Source of the DNA: JBBAFM01 sp041655415
GTDB lineage: Bacteria; Bacillota; Clostridia; Peptostreptococcales; JAAYPU01
Direction: 5' to 3'
DNA: 23,564 nt
Assembly: GCA_964429195.1 (NCBI GenBank)
Contig: CAYSBC010000029.1
Span: 1-23,564 of the forward strand
Part shown: positions 6,407 to 13,917 of the stretch, piece after piece
How positions within the stretch are numbered: position 1 is the stretch's first letter
Layout of the letters: every line of letters starts with the position of its first letter
Translations under genes and position numbers: made by a program
Notes under the pieces: model-generated
Databases searched by the model: none
What the model saw: only the letters and a program-made list of their open reading frames with translations
What the model was told of the DNA's origin: nothing

Positions 6407-8629
6407 TCAATTTATTTTTTCCAAAGGTGCATATTCCAAAGCCAATTCCTTGATGCCTTGTCCATCAAAAGCAATGGTCGCTGTGATCGTACCATTCTTT
6501 TCTTTTACTGTGATAACCATGCCGTCTCCAAATTTTTTATGCCTTACCTTATCACCCGTGTTGATCTTGATACCATTACTTTTTTCTGAAGTAGCTGACT
6601 TAACTTCTTGATGAACATTCAAGTATTTTCTTTGATCGCTTATGGTAAAACTGTTATGTTTATGATCCATATTTTGGGCATCCTTGGCTTTTGTTTTCGG
6701 CGTATGAACGAGCTCCTGGATAAGATCGGGATCCAATTCCTTCAAAAAACGAGAGGGTCGTGTATATTCTGTTCTTCCGTAAAGCATACGCTCAGAAGCG
6801 TTGGTCATAAATAATTTTTCTTTTGCCCTGGTTATCCCTACATAGCAAAGTCGTCTTTCTTCCTCTAAGCCCTCCTGGGAGTCAACAGACCTTCTCCCTG
6901 GGAAGAGCCCTTCTTCAAGACCGGGCATGAAAACTACAGGAAACTCTAAACCCTTCGCACTATGCATGGTCATCATGAGGATTGCATCTTCATCCTCATC
7001 CAAGCTGTCAATATCCGTTCTGAGAGAGACACTTTCCAAAAAACCAAATAAACTTTGTTCCTCTTCCTCTGTACTTTCCTCATAATCATAGATTGTCGAT
7101 TTAAATTCCATAATATTATCAATTCTGCTTTGAGCTTCTACTGTGTCCTGCATTTTCAAATCTGCCAAATAGCCTGTATCCTTTAAGACGCCTTCATATA
7201 TTTCTGATACCGTCATCTGATCTTTTTCATTGTGATATTTTAGGATGACATTCACAAATTCCCCAATACCCTTTTTTATCTTTTGCGATAGACTGTTTTG
7301 AACGTCTTCATCCATTAAAACGCTGAAGAGGGTTTCTCCTCTTTCCTCAGCCAAGAGTTGCAATTTCTCCAAGGTCTTTGCTCCGATACCACGTTTGGGT
7401 TCATTGATGACTCTTTTTATGCTTAATTCATCGGCAGGATTTTGTATCAGCTTTAAATAAGCTCCCACATCCTTTATCTCTTTTCTATCGTAGAACTTTA
7501 ATCCGCCAAAAACAGCATAGGGTATTTCATAAAGCCTGAGAGCATCTTCAATAGCTCTGGATTGGGCATGGGTCCTGTAAAGTATTGCAAAATCTGAATA
7601 CTTTAATTCCAACCCTTTGAGCCTCGAGATAGCCTTAGCAATAAATAAGCCTTCATCTTTCTCATTCATACATTGGTGGCAGGTTATTTTTTCACCCTTT
7701 TCCTGGTCCGTCCAAAGCTTCTTTTCTTTTCTCTGACAATTGTTCTTGATAACAGAATGGGCTGCGCTAAGGATAGTCGAAGTAGAGCGATAGTTTTGCT
7801 CTAACTTGATAACCTTGACATTCTTAAAATCCTTTTCAAAACCCAATATGTTTTGAATGTTCGCCCCACGCCATTCGTAGATACACTGATCATCATCACC
7901 TACGACACAGACATTACTGTATTTTTGACCTAGGAGCTTAATCAGTTTATATTGCATATAATTGGTGTCTTGGTATTCATCCACCATGATGTATTTAAAC
8001 TTCTCTTGGTAATATTCCAGAACATCTTTATTTTCCTCGAATATCTTTACTGTTTTTAAGATTAAATCATCAAAGTCTAAAGCATTATTCTTAATCAGTA
8101 CATTTTCGTATCGTTTATAGATTTGGGCAGCTTTATGGGATTTGGAACCCACCTGACATGCTAATTCATTTTCAGCAGCAGATATTCCCCTATCCTTGCA
8201 GTCGCCTATTATCTTTTGAATATAGGGTACTGGGTACTCCTTATCATCCATATTGGCTGCTTTCAGGCATTCCTTGATAACCGTCTTTTGGTCCGCTCCA
8301 TCGTATATTGAAAAATCAGAGCTGTATCCTAATAGGTGAATATGGGATCTGAGTATGCGCATACATGCTCCGTGGAAGGTTAAAATCCACATTGTATAAT
8401 CCTGCCCGATTAAGTCACTCAATCTGTCCCGCATTTCTTTAGCCGCTTTATTGGTAAAAGTCACAGCTAAAATATGGTATGGACTTATGCCTTTTTCTAT
8501 CATGTGTGCCATTCTATGGATCATGGTTTTGGTCTTCCCACTCCCTGCTCCGGCTAATATCAACATAGGTCCTTCTATATATTCTACCGCTTCCTTTTGT
8601 TTACTATTCAAACCTTCTAAATAATCCAT
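6407..8629 (-). CDS. pcrA: ATP-dependent DNA helicase PcrA
   Basis: PcrA is the Gram-positive UvrD-type superfamily 1A 3'-5' helicase used in excision repair and rolling-circle replication, and it interacts with RNA polymerase. The 740-residue protein shows all helicase motifs: Walker A AGAGSGKT (26-33), motif Ia TFTNKAAKEM, motif II DEYQDT (217-222), motif III VVGDDDQCIYEWRGA, motif IV QNYRST, motif V TMHSAKGLEFPVVF and motif VI YVGITRAKEKL. The final 50 residues (GDKVRHKKFGDGMVI onward) form the Tudor-like C-terminal domain through which PcrA binds RNA polymerase. AAGGGAGA lies 5 bases before the ATG. The stop of psuG is only 13 bases upstream, so it is probably transcribed with psuKG as well as with ligA. 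Confidence 0.98.
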   Translation of the reverse strand: MDYLEGLNSKQKEAVEYIEGPMLILAGAGSGKTKTMIHRMAHMIEKGISPYHILAVTFTNKAAKEMRDRLSDLIGQDYTMWILTFHGACMRILRSHIHLLGYSSDFSIYDGADQKTVIKECLKAANMDDKEYPVPYIQKIIGDCKDRGISAAENELACQVGSKSHKAAQIYKRYENVLIKNNALDFDDLILKTVKIFEENKDVLEYYQEKFKYIMVDEYQDTNYMQYKLIKLLGQKYSNVCVVGDDDQCIYEWRGANIQNILGFEKDFKNVKVIKLEQNYRSTSTILSAAHSVIKNNCQRKEKKLWTDQEKGEKITCHQCMNEKDEGLFIAKAISRLKGLELKYSDFAILYRTHAQSRAIEDALRLYEIPYAVFGGLKFYDRKEIKDVGAYLKLIQNPADELSIKRVINEPKRGIGAKTLEKLQLLAEERGETLFSVLMDEDVQNSLSQKIKKGIGEFVNVILKYHNEKDQMTVSEIYEGVLKDTGYLADLKMQDTVEAQSRIDNIMEFKSTIYDYEESTEEEEQSLFGFLESVSLRTDIDSLDEDEDAILMMTMHSAKGLEFPVVFMPGLEEGLFPGRRSVDSQEGLEEERRLCYVGITRAKEKLFMTNASERMLYGRTEYTRPSRFLKELDPDLIQELVHTPKTKAKDAQNMDHKHNSFTISDQRKYLNVHQEVKSATSEKSNGIKINTGDKVRHKKFGDGMVITVKEKNGTITATIAFDGQGIKELALEYAPLEKIN

Positions 8630-8642
8630 TCCACTCTCCCTT

Positions 8643-9566
8643 TTATGTCTCTTTTTGCTTTAGCAGTCTTGCAATTTCAGAGCCTATCCGTGCATTGTTG
8701 TAAACAAGTTCCAAATTTGCCTTCAGGCTGGATCCTTCCGTTATTTCTTTTATTTCACTGAGAAGAAAAGGTGTCACCTTTTTACCTGTAATATGTAAAG
8801 CACTTGCCTTCTTTACTGCATCATGGATAACCTTTTCTATTTCTTCAGGGTTAAGCTCGTGTTCTTCGGGTATCGGGCACCCTATCACAGTACCCCCCTT
8901 TAACTCCAATTGTTTTTTTGTATAGATAAAATCAGCTGCTTCCTGAGCACTATCCATCACATAGTCTACACCAAAACCACTTTTCCTTGTATAAAATGCC
9001 GGAAATTCATCTGTCCTATATCCCAGCACAGCAACACCGTTTGTTTCAAGGTATTCTAGTGTAGCACCTATGTCTAGTATGGATTTTGCTCCCGCGCACA
9101 CAACAGCTACGTCTGTTTGGGCTAATTCAAGTAAATCCGCAGAGATATCAAAACTTTCTGAGGCGCCTCGATGGACTCCCCCTATACCTCCTGTGACAAA
9201 TACATCAATTCCAGCCATGTTAGCGATAATCATGGTTCCGGCAACGGTCGTCGCCCCGTTCAATTTTTTGCTGATAGCATAAGAAATATCCCTTCTGCTT
9301 ACCTTGAGCACATCCTTAGCTTTTGCGAAGTATTCAATGTCTTCATCTGTCATGCCCACCTTCATGCGGCCATTAACAATACCAATGGTGGCAGGAACAC
9401 ATCCCTTTTCTCTGACAATGTCAGAAACCCTTCGAGCCATCTCAACATTGTCCGGATAAGGCATCCCATGGGCTATGATTGTTGATTCCAGCGCAACGAT
9501 AGGTTTATTGCTTTCCATTGCTTCCTGTACCTCTAAAGATAGATCTAGATATTCGCTATTCACCAT
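8643..9566 (-). CDS. psuG: Pseudouridine-5'-phosphate glycosidase PsuG
   Basis: PsuG cleaves pseudouridine 5'-phosphate to uracil and ribose 5-phosphate, breaking the C-C glycosidic bond. The 307-residue product matches the family length (about 310) and shows VALESTIIAHGMPYP near the N-terminus, TGGIGGVHRGA in the middle, and LGYRTDEFPAFYTRKSGF, all hallmarks of the family. The ATG at 9566 was chosen because GAGGTG ends about 8 bases before it; a TTG one codon upstream (9569) is a less likely start. The start overlaps the psuK stop by 11 bases, so kinase and glycosidase are translationally coupled and act as consecutive steps of pseudouridine catabolism. Free uracil and ribose 5-phosphate would enter salvage and central metabolism. 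Confidence 0.97.
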   Translation of the reverse strand: MVNSEYLDLSLEVQEAMESNKPIVALESTIIAHGMPYPDNVEMARRVSDIVREKGCVPATIGIVNGRMKVGMTDEDIEYFAKAKDVLKVSRRDISYAISKKLNGATTVAGTMIIANMAGIDVFVTGGIGGVHRGASESFDISADLLELAQTDVAVVCAGAKSILDIGATLEYLETNGVAVLGYRTDEFPAFYTRKSGFGVDYVMDSAQEAADFIYTKKQLELKGGTVIGCPIPEEHELNPEEIEKVIHDAVKKASALHITGKKVTPFLLSEIKEITEGSSLKANLELVYNNARIGSEIARLLKQKET

Positions 9567-10485
9567 CAAAATTCACCTCAATATATTTTTTTATTTTTTC
9601 CTCAGAGAGGTTGTCATTTACCGTTTTTTCCGACGTCAGTGCAAAATAGGAGCAAGCACAGCCCAGTTTAGCCAGAGTTCTTGTATCATGACCATGAAGG
9701 AACCCATAGGCAAGGCCTGCTGTGAATGCATCTCCTGAGCCTGTTGTGCTTAAGGGTAAAACCGGTACAACCTTGATGAAACCCTCCTGATTGCTATCCC
9801 GATAATACACGCCTTCATCACCACATGTTATGAAAACCTTCTCTACACCTTTTTCACAAAAATAATCGCCGGCCCTTCGTAAATCCTCTTCATTTTTTAT
9901 CTTTAGTCCTGTCAGTTCTTCTGCTTCCAATTTATTCGGTTTGATGATATGAAATTGCCCGATAATGTCCTTCACCTTTTTTGCTTTGCTCACGGATACC
10001 GGATCTAACAAGAACACTTTATCTTGAAATCGCCATACTATTTCTTCTATCAGCTTCGTTGTTAGATTGGTGTCTAAAATCATCAGAGAGGAATCAGCTA
10101 TATCCTTGGAACTGTACATGGCCTCATTACCTGTCCAGTGACTAAAGATATCCATGCCGTTAATGGCCAGCTCCATATCCCTATCATGCTGCAAGATGGA
10201 AAGATAGACAGCTGTATTAAAAGAATCCAGTACATCGATGTACTCACTGGAAAGGCCTATCTCCTTTAAATGGTTGAGAATACTCTGACCAAAGACATCC
10301 TTTCCTACAGCCGAGACCATATTGCACTCTAGACCTAATCGCACAAGATTTTCTGCAATGTTTCGTCCTACACCTCCAAAGGCTATATGAATTTGCCCCG
10401 GATTGGAGTCTTTGTAGATTAAATGTTCGTAGGGAACACCTTCAATATCGATTGCAATGCCACCGATTATCGTAATCTTCTTCAT
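9556..10485 (-). CDS. psuK: Pseudouridine kinase PsuK (PfkB family)
   Basis: PsuK phosphorylates pseudouridine from RNA turnover to pseudouridine 5'-phosphate, the substrate of PsuG. The 309-residue protein is a PfkB/ribokinase-type sugar kinase. It has the N-terminal glycine motif AFGGVGRNIAENL (35-47), the NKLEAEEL segment (184-191) that positions metal and phosphate, and the C-terminal signature TTGSGDAFTAGL with catalytic base Asp252. Sequence alone cannot separate PsuK from other nucleoside kinases, but the coupled overlap with psuG makes the assignment strong. GAGGT lies 7 bases before the ATG. It is the first gene of the cluster that continues into pcrA, ligA and the hypE-like gene. 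Confidence 0.9.
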   Translation of the reverse strand: MKKITIIGGIAIDIEGVPYEHLIYKDSNPGQIHIAFGGVGRNIAENLVRLGLECNMVSAVGKDVFGQSILNHLKEIGLSSEYIDVLDSFNTAVYLSILQHDRDMELAINGMDIFSHWTGNEAMYSSKDIADSSLMILDTNLTTKLIEEIVWRFQDKVFLLDPVSVSKAKKVKDIIGQFHIIKPNKLEAEELTGLKIKNEEDLRRAGDYFCEKGVEKVFITCGDEGVYYRDSNQEGFIKVVPVLPLSTTGSGDAFTAGLAYGFLHGHDTRTLAKLGCACSYFALTSEKTVNDNLSEEKIKKYIEVNFDGE

Positions 10486-10520
10486 GGTTTTACCTCAATC
10501 CTATATTTATACCATCCTTT

Positions 10521-10529
10521 ATTCTATCA
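10521..10529 (-). promoter_or_regulatory. Candidate extended -10 of the psuK cluster
   Basis: On the minus strand TGATAGAAT forms a TGn-extended -10 element (TAGAAT at 10521-10526, 5/6 match) about 35 bases before the psuK start. No convincing -35 box lies at the expected distance, which is tolerated for extended -10 promoters. This is a weak prediction. Confidence 0.35.
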
Positions 10530-10588
10530 CTTTTTCGGATGATAAACCACTTAAATATTAGCTCAAAGCCTTGAGAATTCCGGTCTTT

Positions 10589-10630
10589 AAAAAAAAGAAC
10601 CATACCAAAATATTTCTATTTTGATATGGT
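10589..10630 (-). terminator. Rho-independent terminator of the cold-shock gene
   Basis: The arms 10599-10612 and 10617-10630 pair over 14 positions with one G-U pair and a four-base loop. On the minus strand the stem is followed by TTC and a run of eight T (10589-10596). It begins 24 bases after the csp stop and should isolate csp from psuK. The reverse side also has a T-rich tail, so it may work both ways. Confidence 0.85.
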
Positions 10631-10654
10631 CTTATTTTTTAGTTTAATTTATGA

Positions 10655-10852
10655 CTATAGACTTGTTACGTTTTCGGCTTGCGGACCTTTTGCTCCGTCT
10701 ACTACGTCAAATGCAACTCTTTCGCCTTCTTCTAAAGTTTTGAAACCTTCTTTGTTGATTTGAGAGAAATGTACGAATACGTCATTTCCATCTTCTGATG
10801 TGATAAATCCAAATCCTTTGTCTGCGTTAAACCATTTTACTGTACCATTCAT
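10655..10852 (-). CDS. Cold-shock protein, CspA/CspB family
   Basis: This 65-residue protein is a single cold-shock domain that binds single-stranded RNA and DNA and acts as an RNA chaperone. It starts MNGTVKWFNADKGFGFI, containing RNP1 (KGFGFI, residues 12-17), and continues with RNP2 (VFVHF, about 25-29). Length and both motifs are exactly those of bacterial CspA/CspB. GGAGGT lies 8 bases before the ATG. It has its own promoter, a leader of about 85 bases as is common for cold-regulated csp mRNAs, and its own terminator, so it is a single-gene transcript. Which paralogue it corresponds to (cspB, cspC, cspD) cannot be told. Confidence 0.97.
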   Translation of the reverse strand: MNGTVKWFNADKGFGFITSEDGNDVFVHFSQINKEGFKTLEEGERVAFDVVDGAKGPQAENVTSL

Positions 10853-10944
10853 GCGTTGTTACCTCCAAAATTTTTGATGCCTTTATTTCTTGTGAAAATT
10901 ATTTTATACCCAAAACTTTAAAATTTGCGAATATAAGTCTAGTA

Positions 10945-10973
10945 CTTATAAAATTTTAAAAAAGCATTGTAAA
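10945..10973 (-). promoter_or_regulatory. Promoter of the cold-shock gene
   Basis: On the minus strand TTTACA (10968-10973, 5/6) is followed after exactly 17 bases by TATAAG (10945-10950, 5/6). The predicted start near 10938 gives a leader of about 85 bases before the csp ATG. The leader is AT-rich and could carry the structure that makes csp mRNAs temperature responsive, though none was resolved by eye. Confidence 0.65.
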
Positions 10974-11055
10974 ACAAACTCTTCACTTATGAATAAAAGT
11001 CTACCTTCATAATACACTAACCCTAGAATATTTCAAGTCTTTTTGTGAAATATTT

Positions 11056-11928
11056 TTATTCCTTGAGGAAAATATTGCTTTTTTCCTTTTGAGACGCAAT
11101 TTTGTTGACACTTTTCGCAGTTTCTTCAGGATTTCGAATAGCATAAGCCGTGATAATAATGTTGGCAACAGCCATGGGTACTACCTGAGAATTATAGAAT
11201 GTAAACACATTTTCACAATTCACAGTGACACTATAATTGGCCCTACGTGTAAATGTGTTTTCCTTATCCGTCATAACAATAAGGGGGCATTCATTATTTT
11301 TTACAATCTTCATCACTTCTTTGGAATCCTTCGAGTAGCGACTAAATGTAATCAGAAATGCAATACTCTCATCATCTGCATGTCCTAATTTCTCATAAAG
11401 TGTGGATCCTCCACCGGTTATAAGTTCAATATTGGCTCCCATTCTGCTGAAATGAAATGCAAAAAATTGGGCCATAATACTGCAGCTATTGAATCCAATA
11501 ATAAATATTCTCTTTTTAACATTCGATAAAGCATCTACTATATCTTGAATTTCGTTCAAATCAAGGGTGTCAAAAGTATGGGTTAAATTTCTCACATCGG
11601 CCTTGAGCATATTGATGTATTCACCTTTGTCCGTATTCAAGGTATTGAGAACCTGATTGAGTCTATCCATGGGCTCTGAAACGACTTGGCGGTTTTTTTC
11701 TTCTTTGTATTCTTCAAATAATTGATTTTTAAAATCAATATAGCCATCAAACCCAAGCTTCTGGCAAAACCTTGTCACCGTGGAATTGCTTATGGATGTT
11801 TTTTCGGAAAGATCGTTAGCATTATAACCGATAACAAGATCTGTGTTCATGAGGATAAATTGGCATAACTTCTTTTCTGATTTTGAAGATTTTTCACAAA
11901 TGGCTTCTACTCTTTCCAAAATTGTCAT
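11056..11928 (-). CDS. MurR/RpiR-family transcriptional regulator
   Basis: This 290-residue protein has the two-domain RpiR layout. The N-terminal HTH_6 domain (about 1-75) includes the helix-turn-helix segment NDLSEKTSISNSTVTRFCQKLGF, split here as NDLSEKTSIS and NSTVTRFCQKLGF (38-60). The C-terminal SIS domain (about 125-255) includes KKRIFIIGFNSCS and LITFSRYSKDSKEV, and would bind a phosphosugar. Such proteins usually control nearby sugar-phosphate genes. The immediate neighbours are csp and a PBP gene, so its target is not evident; the psuK-psuG pair 600 bases downstream, which yields ribose 5-phosphate, is one possibility. AAGGAGG lies 7 bases before the ATG. A perfect palindrome upstream may be its own operator. 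Confidence 0.92.
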   Translation of the reverse strand: MTILERVEAICEKSSKSEKKLCQFILMNTDLVIGYNANDLSEKTSISNSTVTRFCQKLGFDGYIDFKNQLFEEYKEEKNRQVVSEPMDRLNQVLNTLNTDKGEYINMLKADVRNLTHTFDTLDLNEIQDIVDALSNVKKRIFIIGFNSCSIMAQFFAFHFSRMGANIELITGGGSTLYEKLGHADDESIAFLITFSRYSKDSKEVMKIVKNNECPLIVMTDKENTFTRRANYSVTVNCENVFTFYNSQVVPMAVANIIITAYAIRNPEETAKSVNKIASQKEKSNIFLKE

Positions 11929-11951
11929 TTTCTTTTCCTCCTTAACAGCGT

Positions 11952-11981
11952 ATTTTACACATATATGTTAACACATTGAAA
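11952..11981 (-). promoter_or_regulatory. Candidate promoter of the rpiR-family gene
   Basis: On the minus strand TTTCAA (11976-11981) and TAAAAT (11952-11957) are 18 bases apart, and the palindrome ACATATATGT (11959-11968) lies within the spacer. Both boxes are imperfect, so this is a weak prediction. Confidence 0.35.
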
Positions 11982-12006
11982 GAAGAAAATCAAATTTCAT
12001 CTTAGT

Positions 12007-12020
12007 GAAAATTAATTTTC
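12007..12020. promoter_or_regulatory. Perfect 14-bp palindrome, possible RpiR operator
   Basis: GAAAATTAATTTTC is a perfect palindrome about 80 bases upstream of the rpiR-family start and just past the end of the PBP gene. RpiR-family operators in Firmicutes are often AT-rich palindromes with GAAA and TTTC half-sites, so autoregulation is plausible. It lies upstream of the candidate -35 box, and it may equally be a chance AT palindrome or part of the PBP transcript end. Confidence 0.3.
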
Positions 12021-12041
12021 TTTTCATATTATTGGGCGAGG

Positions 12042-12060
12042 AGCGGTAGCAATCTACAAA
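12042..12060. repeat. 19-bp direct repeat, copy 1 (downstream of PBP gene)
   Basis: AGCGGTAGCAATCTACAAA matches the segment at 13879-13897 at 18 of 19 positions, in the same orientation. Its core GTAG-CAAT-CTAC can form a small hairpin. The two copies bracket the PBP gene. Confidence 0.4.
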
Positions 12061-12095
12061 GCAGTTCTGATCCTAGAAAGACGAAAAAGTAGCAA

Positions 12096-13742
12096 TCAAT
12101 TTTCAAAGAGATAGTTGATAATGTCTTGGACTACCGGCACTGCCCCCGATCGTCCCGACCTTCCATCCTGCACAAAAACTGTAATTACATATTTGGGATT
12201 GTCTGAAGGAGCATACCCTGTAAACCAGCCGTGGACAACTTCTTCATTGCTATAAACCGACTGAGCCGAGCCGGTCTTTCCTGCAATAGTTACACCATTT
12301 GGACATTTTAAATTATTGGCAGTACCCTCCTGGACGGTTTTCTCCATAAATTTTCCAATGAGTTGTGCTGTTTTTTTCGAAAGCACCTTTTCCAGGATAT
12401 AATCTGAAGTTTGAACACTGTTCCCCTTCCAATCGATGATTTCTTTCACAAGATTCACATTTTTATCAATTCCATCATTAGCGATGATGGCTGTAGCTTT
12501 AGCACATTGAAGGGGCGTGACCAGCAGGGAACCTTGTCCTACAGAAAGGTTTCCGATTCCTGCCCCACTCACTTCGCGGGTCGATGGCAAATTTCCTTGA
12601 TATTCTTCTTTTAAATCAATGCCTGTCTTGGATCCTAAACCAAATTTCTTGCTCATTTCAAGTATCTTTTCACTACCTATCTTCTGCCCCATCTGTATAA
12701 AGGCAGAATTGCATGAAAGGCTGAAGGCTTCTTCAAATGTAATCTCCCCATGGCCGCCCTTATCATGGGCTGAACATTTAATCTTGATATCGTTAATGAT
12801 TTCATAACCATTGCATATGAAAGTATCTTCTTCGCTGACAATGCCGCTTTCCAATCCGGCTGCTGCAACGATGATTTTAAAGATAGAACCGGGTGGGTAG
12901 CCTACTTGTATAGCCTTGTTGAAGAGTTCCTCATTTTTACTTTGTAAGTATTCTTCTACTTTATTGGGATTATAGGCAGGTGAGCTGGCAGACGCTAATA
13001 TGTTGCCATTTTCCGTATCTAAAATGACGACAGCTCCGGTTATATTTCTTTCCTTGAGGATTCTTTCAACCTCTTTTTGTATATTTATATCTAAGGTCGT
13101 CACAAGGCTGTAGCTTTCCTCCGCCTTTTTAATCTGAAAGCCCAGACCCGGTATGATATTGTTCTTGGCATCTACAGTGGCATATATCTCCGGTGCTGCT
13201 TGATTTAATAGGGTTTCAAAGCTTCGCTCCAGGCCAATTGCACCGGTATTATTCCATTGATTCACATAGCCTATCAAGTGTACGGCAGGCTGGTCTTCAT
13301 AATAGCGATTATAGGTTTGAATGGGATAGGTTAAGTATTGATCGAAAACATGGCTTAAGGCCTGTATATCTGAGCTATTGGATTTTATAATTTTATACTT
13401 TTGCCCGCTTCTATCCCCCAACAAGGTCGATTGTTCTATCAATAAATCAATATTTTTAGCAAGGCTGTTTTCGATGATATCGCTGTCTACTAAAAGAAGC
13501 GTTGCATTTTCTGCATTTGTTAGGGATATTCTATTTCGGTCATAAATAGTTCCTCTGCTACTGATATGATTAATCTTATATCTACTCTGTCTTTCTGCCA
13601 TGACTTTATATTTCGGTCCCTCAACAATCTGAATAAAATAAATCCTCGTCACGAGCAGGCACATGAGACAGGTGAATACAATACCTAAGGTATTATAGCG
13701 ACTATTTTTTTTCTTTTCTTTGGTTTTTTCATACCTGGACAT
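12096..13742 (-). CDS. Class B penicillin-binding protein (D,D-transpeptidase)
   Basis: This membrane-anchored transpeptidase cross-links peptidoglycan. The 548-residue protein has a short basic cytoplasmic tail and a single membrane segment (about 17-40). A dimerisation domain with RGTIYDRN (63-70) follows, then the transpeptidase domain with all three catalytic motifs: SIFK (Ser286 nucleophile, Lys289), SCN (343-345) and KTG (489-491). GHGEITFEEAF and GAGIGNLSVGQG are also typical of FtsI/PbpA/SpoVD enzymes. There is no PASTA domain at the C-terminus, and it is shorter than most PBP2 and SpoVD proteins, closest in form to the small PbpA-type enzymes. It stands alone, away from any dcw or mre cluster, so a role in elongation, division or sporulation cannot be assigned. 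AAAGGGG precedes the ATG, and it is divergent from the DUF1015 gene. Confidence 0.93.
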   Translation of the reverse strand: MSRYEKTKEKKKNSRYNTLGIVFTCLMCLLVTRIYFIQIVEGPKYKVMAERQSRYKINHISSRGTIYDRNRISLTNAENATLLLVDSDIIENSLAKNIDLLIEQSTLLGDRSGQKYKIIKSNSSDIQALSHVFDQYLTYPIQTYNRYYEDQPAVHLIGYVNQWNNTGAIGLERSFETLLNQAAPEIYATVDAKNNIIPGLGFQIKKAEESYSLVTTLDINIQKEVERILKERNITGAVVILDTENGNILASASSPAYNPNKVEEYLQSKNEELFNKAIQVGYPPGSIFKIIVAAAGLESGIVSEEDTFICNGYEIINDIKIKCSAHDKGGHGEITFEEAFSLSCNSAFIQMGQKIGSEKILEMSKKFGLGSKTGIDLKEEYQGNLPSTREVSGAGIGNLSVGQGSLLVTPLQCAKATAIIANDGIDKNVNLVKEIIDWKGNSVQTSDYILEKVLSKKTAQLIGKFMEKTVQEGTANNLKCPNGVTIAGKTGSAQSVYSNEEVVHGWFTGYAPSDNPKYVITVFVQDGRSGRSGAVPVVQDIINYLFEN

Positions 13743-13845
13743 ATTTTTCCCCTTTAATTTTATTGAATTTTTAGGATGAACATTAAAAATCCACTATCCT
13801 TTTTATTATCTTTTCAATATTAGCGGGGTTTTATGCATATTTCTA

Positions 13846-13874
13846 TTGAACTTTGAGGGGTTCTTTTTTATAAT
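13846..13874 (+). promoter_or_regulatory. Near-consensus promoter of the DUF1015 gene
   Basis: TTGAAC (13846-13851, 5/6) is followed after 17 bases by a perfect TATAAT (13869-13874). Transcription would start near 13881, giving a leader of about 37 bases. Because an in-frame TTG codon at 13846 lies inside the -35 box, a protein start there can be excluded. Confidence 0.75.
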
Positions 13875-13878
13875 GAAA

Positions 13879-13897
13879 AGCAGTAGCAATCTACAAA
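13879..13897. repeat. 19-bp direct repeat, copy 2 (leader of DUF1015 mRNA)
   Basis: AGCAGTAGCAATCTACAAA matches 12042-12060 at 18 of 19 positions. It lies at the predicted 5' end of the DUF1015 transcript, where GTAG-CAAT-CTAC could form a small 5' hairpin. Confidence 0.4.
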
Positions 13898-13917
13898 AAA
13901 TAGAAAGGAGTAACAAT

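Noticed and set aside
11028..11053. Hairpin with 8-bp arms ATATTTCA/TGAAATAT as terminator of the rpiR-family gene
   Set aside because: The T tail is on the plus strand, opposite to the gene, and the stem is all but pure AT, so it is not called as a terminator.
13846..13917. N-terminal extension of the DUF1015 protein starting from TTG at 13846
   Set aside because: That codon lies in the -35 box of a near-consensus promoter, upstream of the predicted transcript start. The ATG at 13918 has a strong ribosome binding site and matches the family N-terminus.
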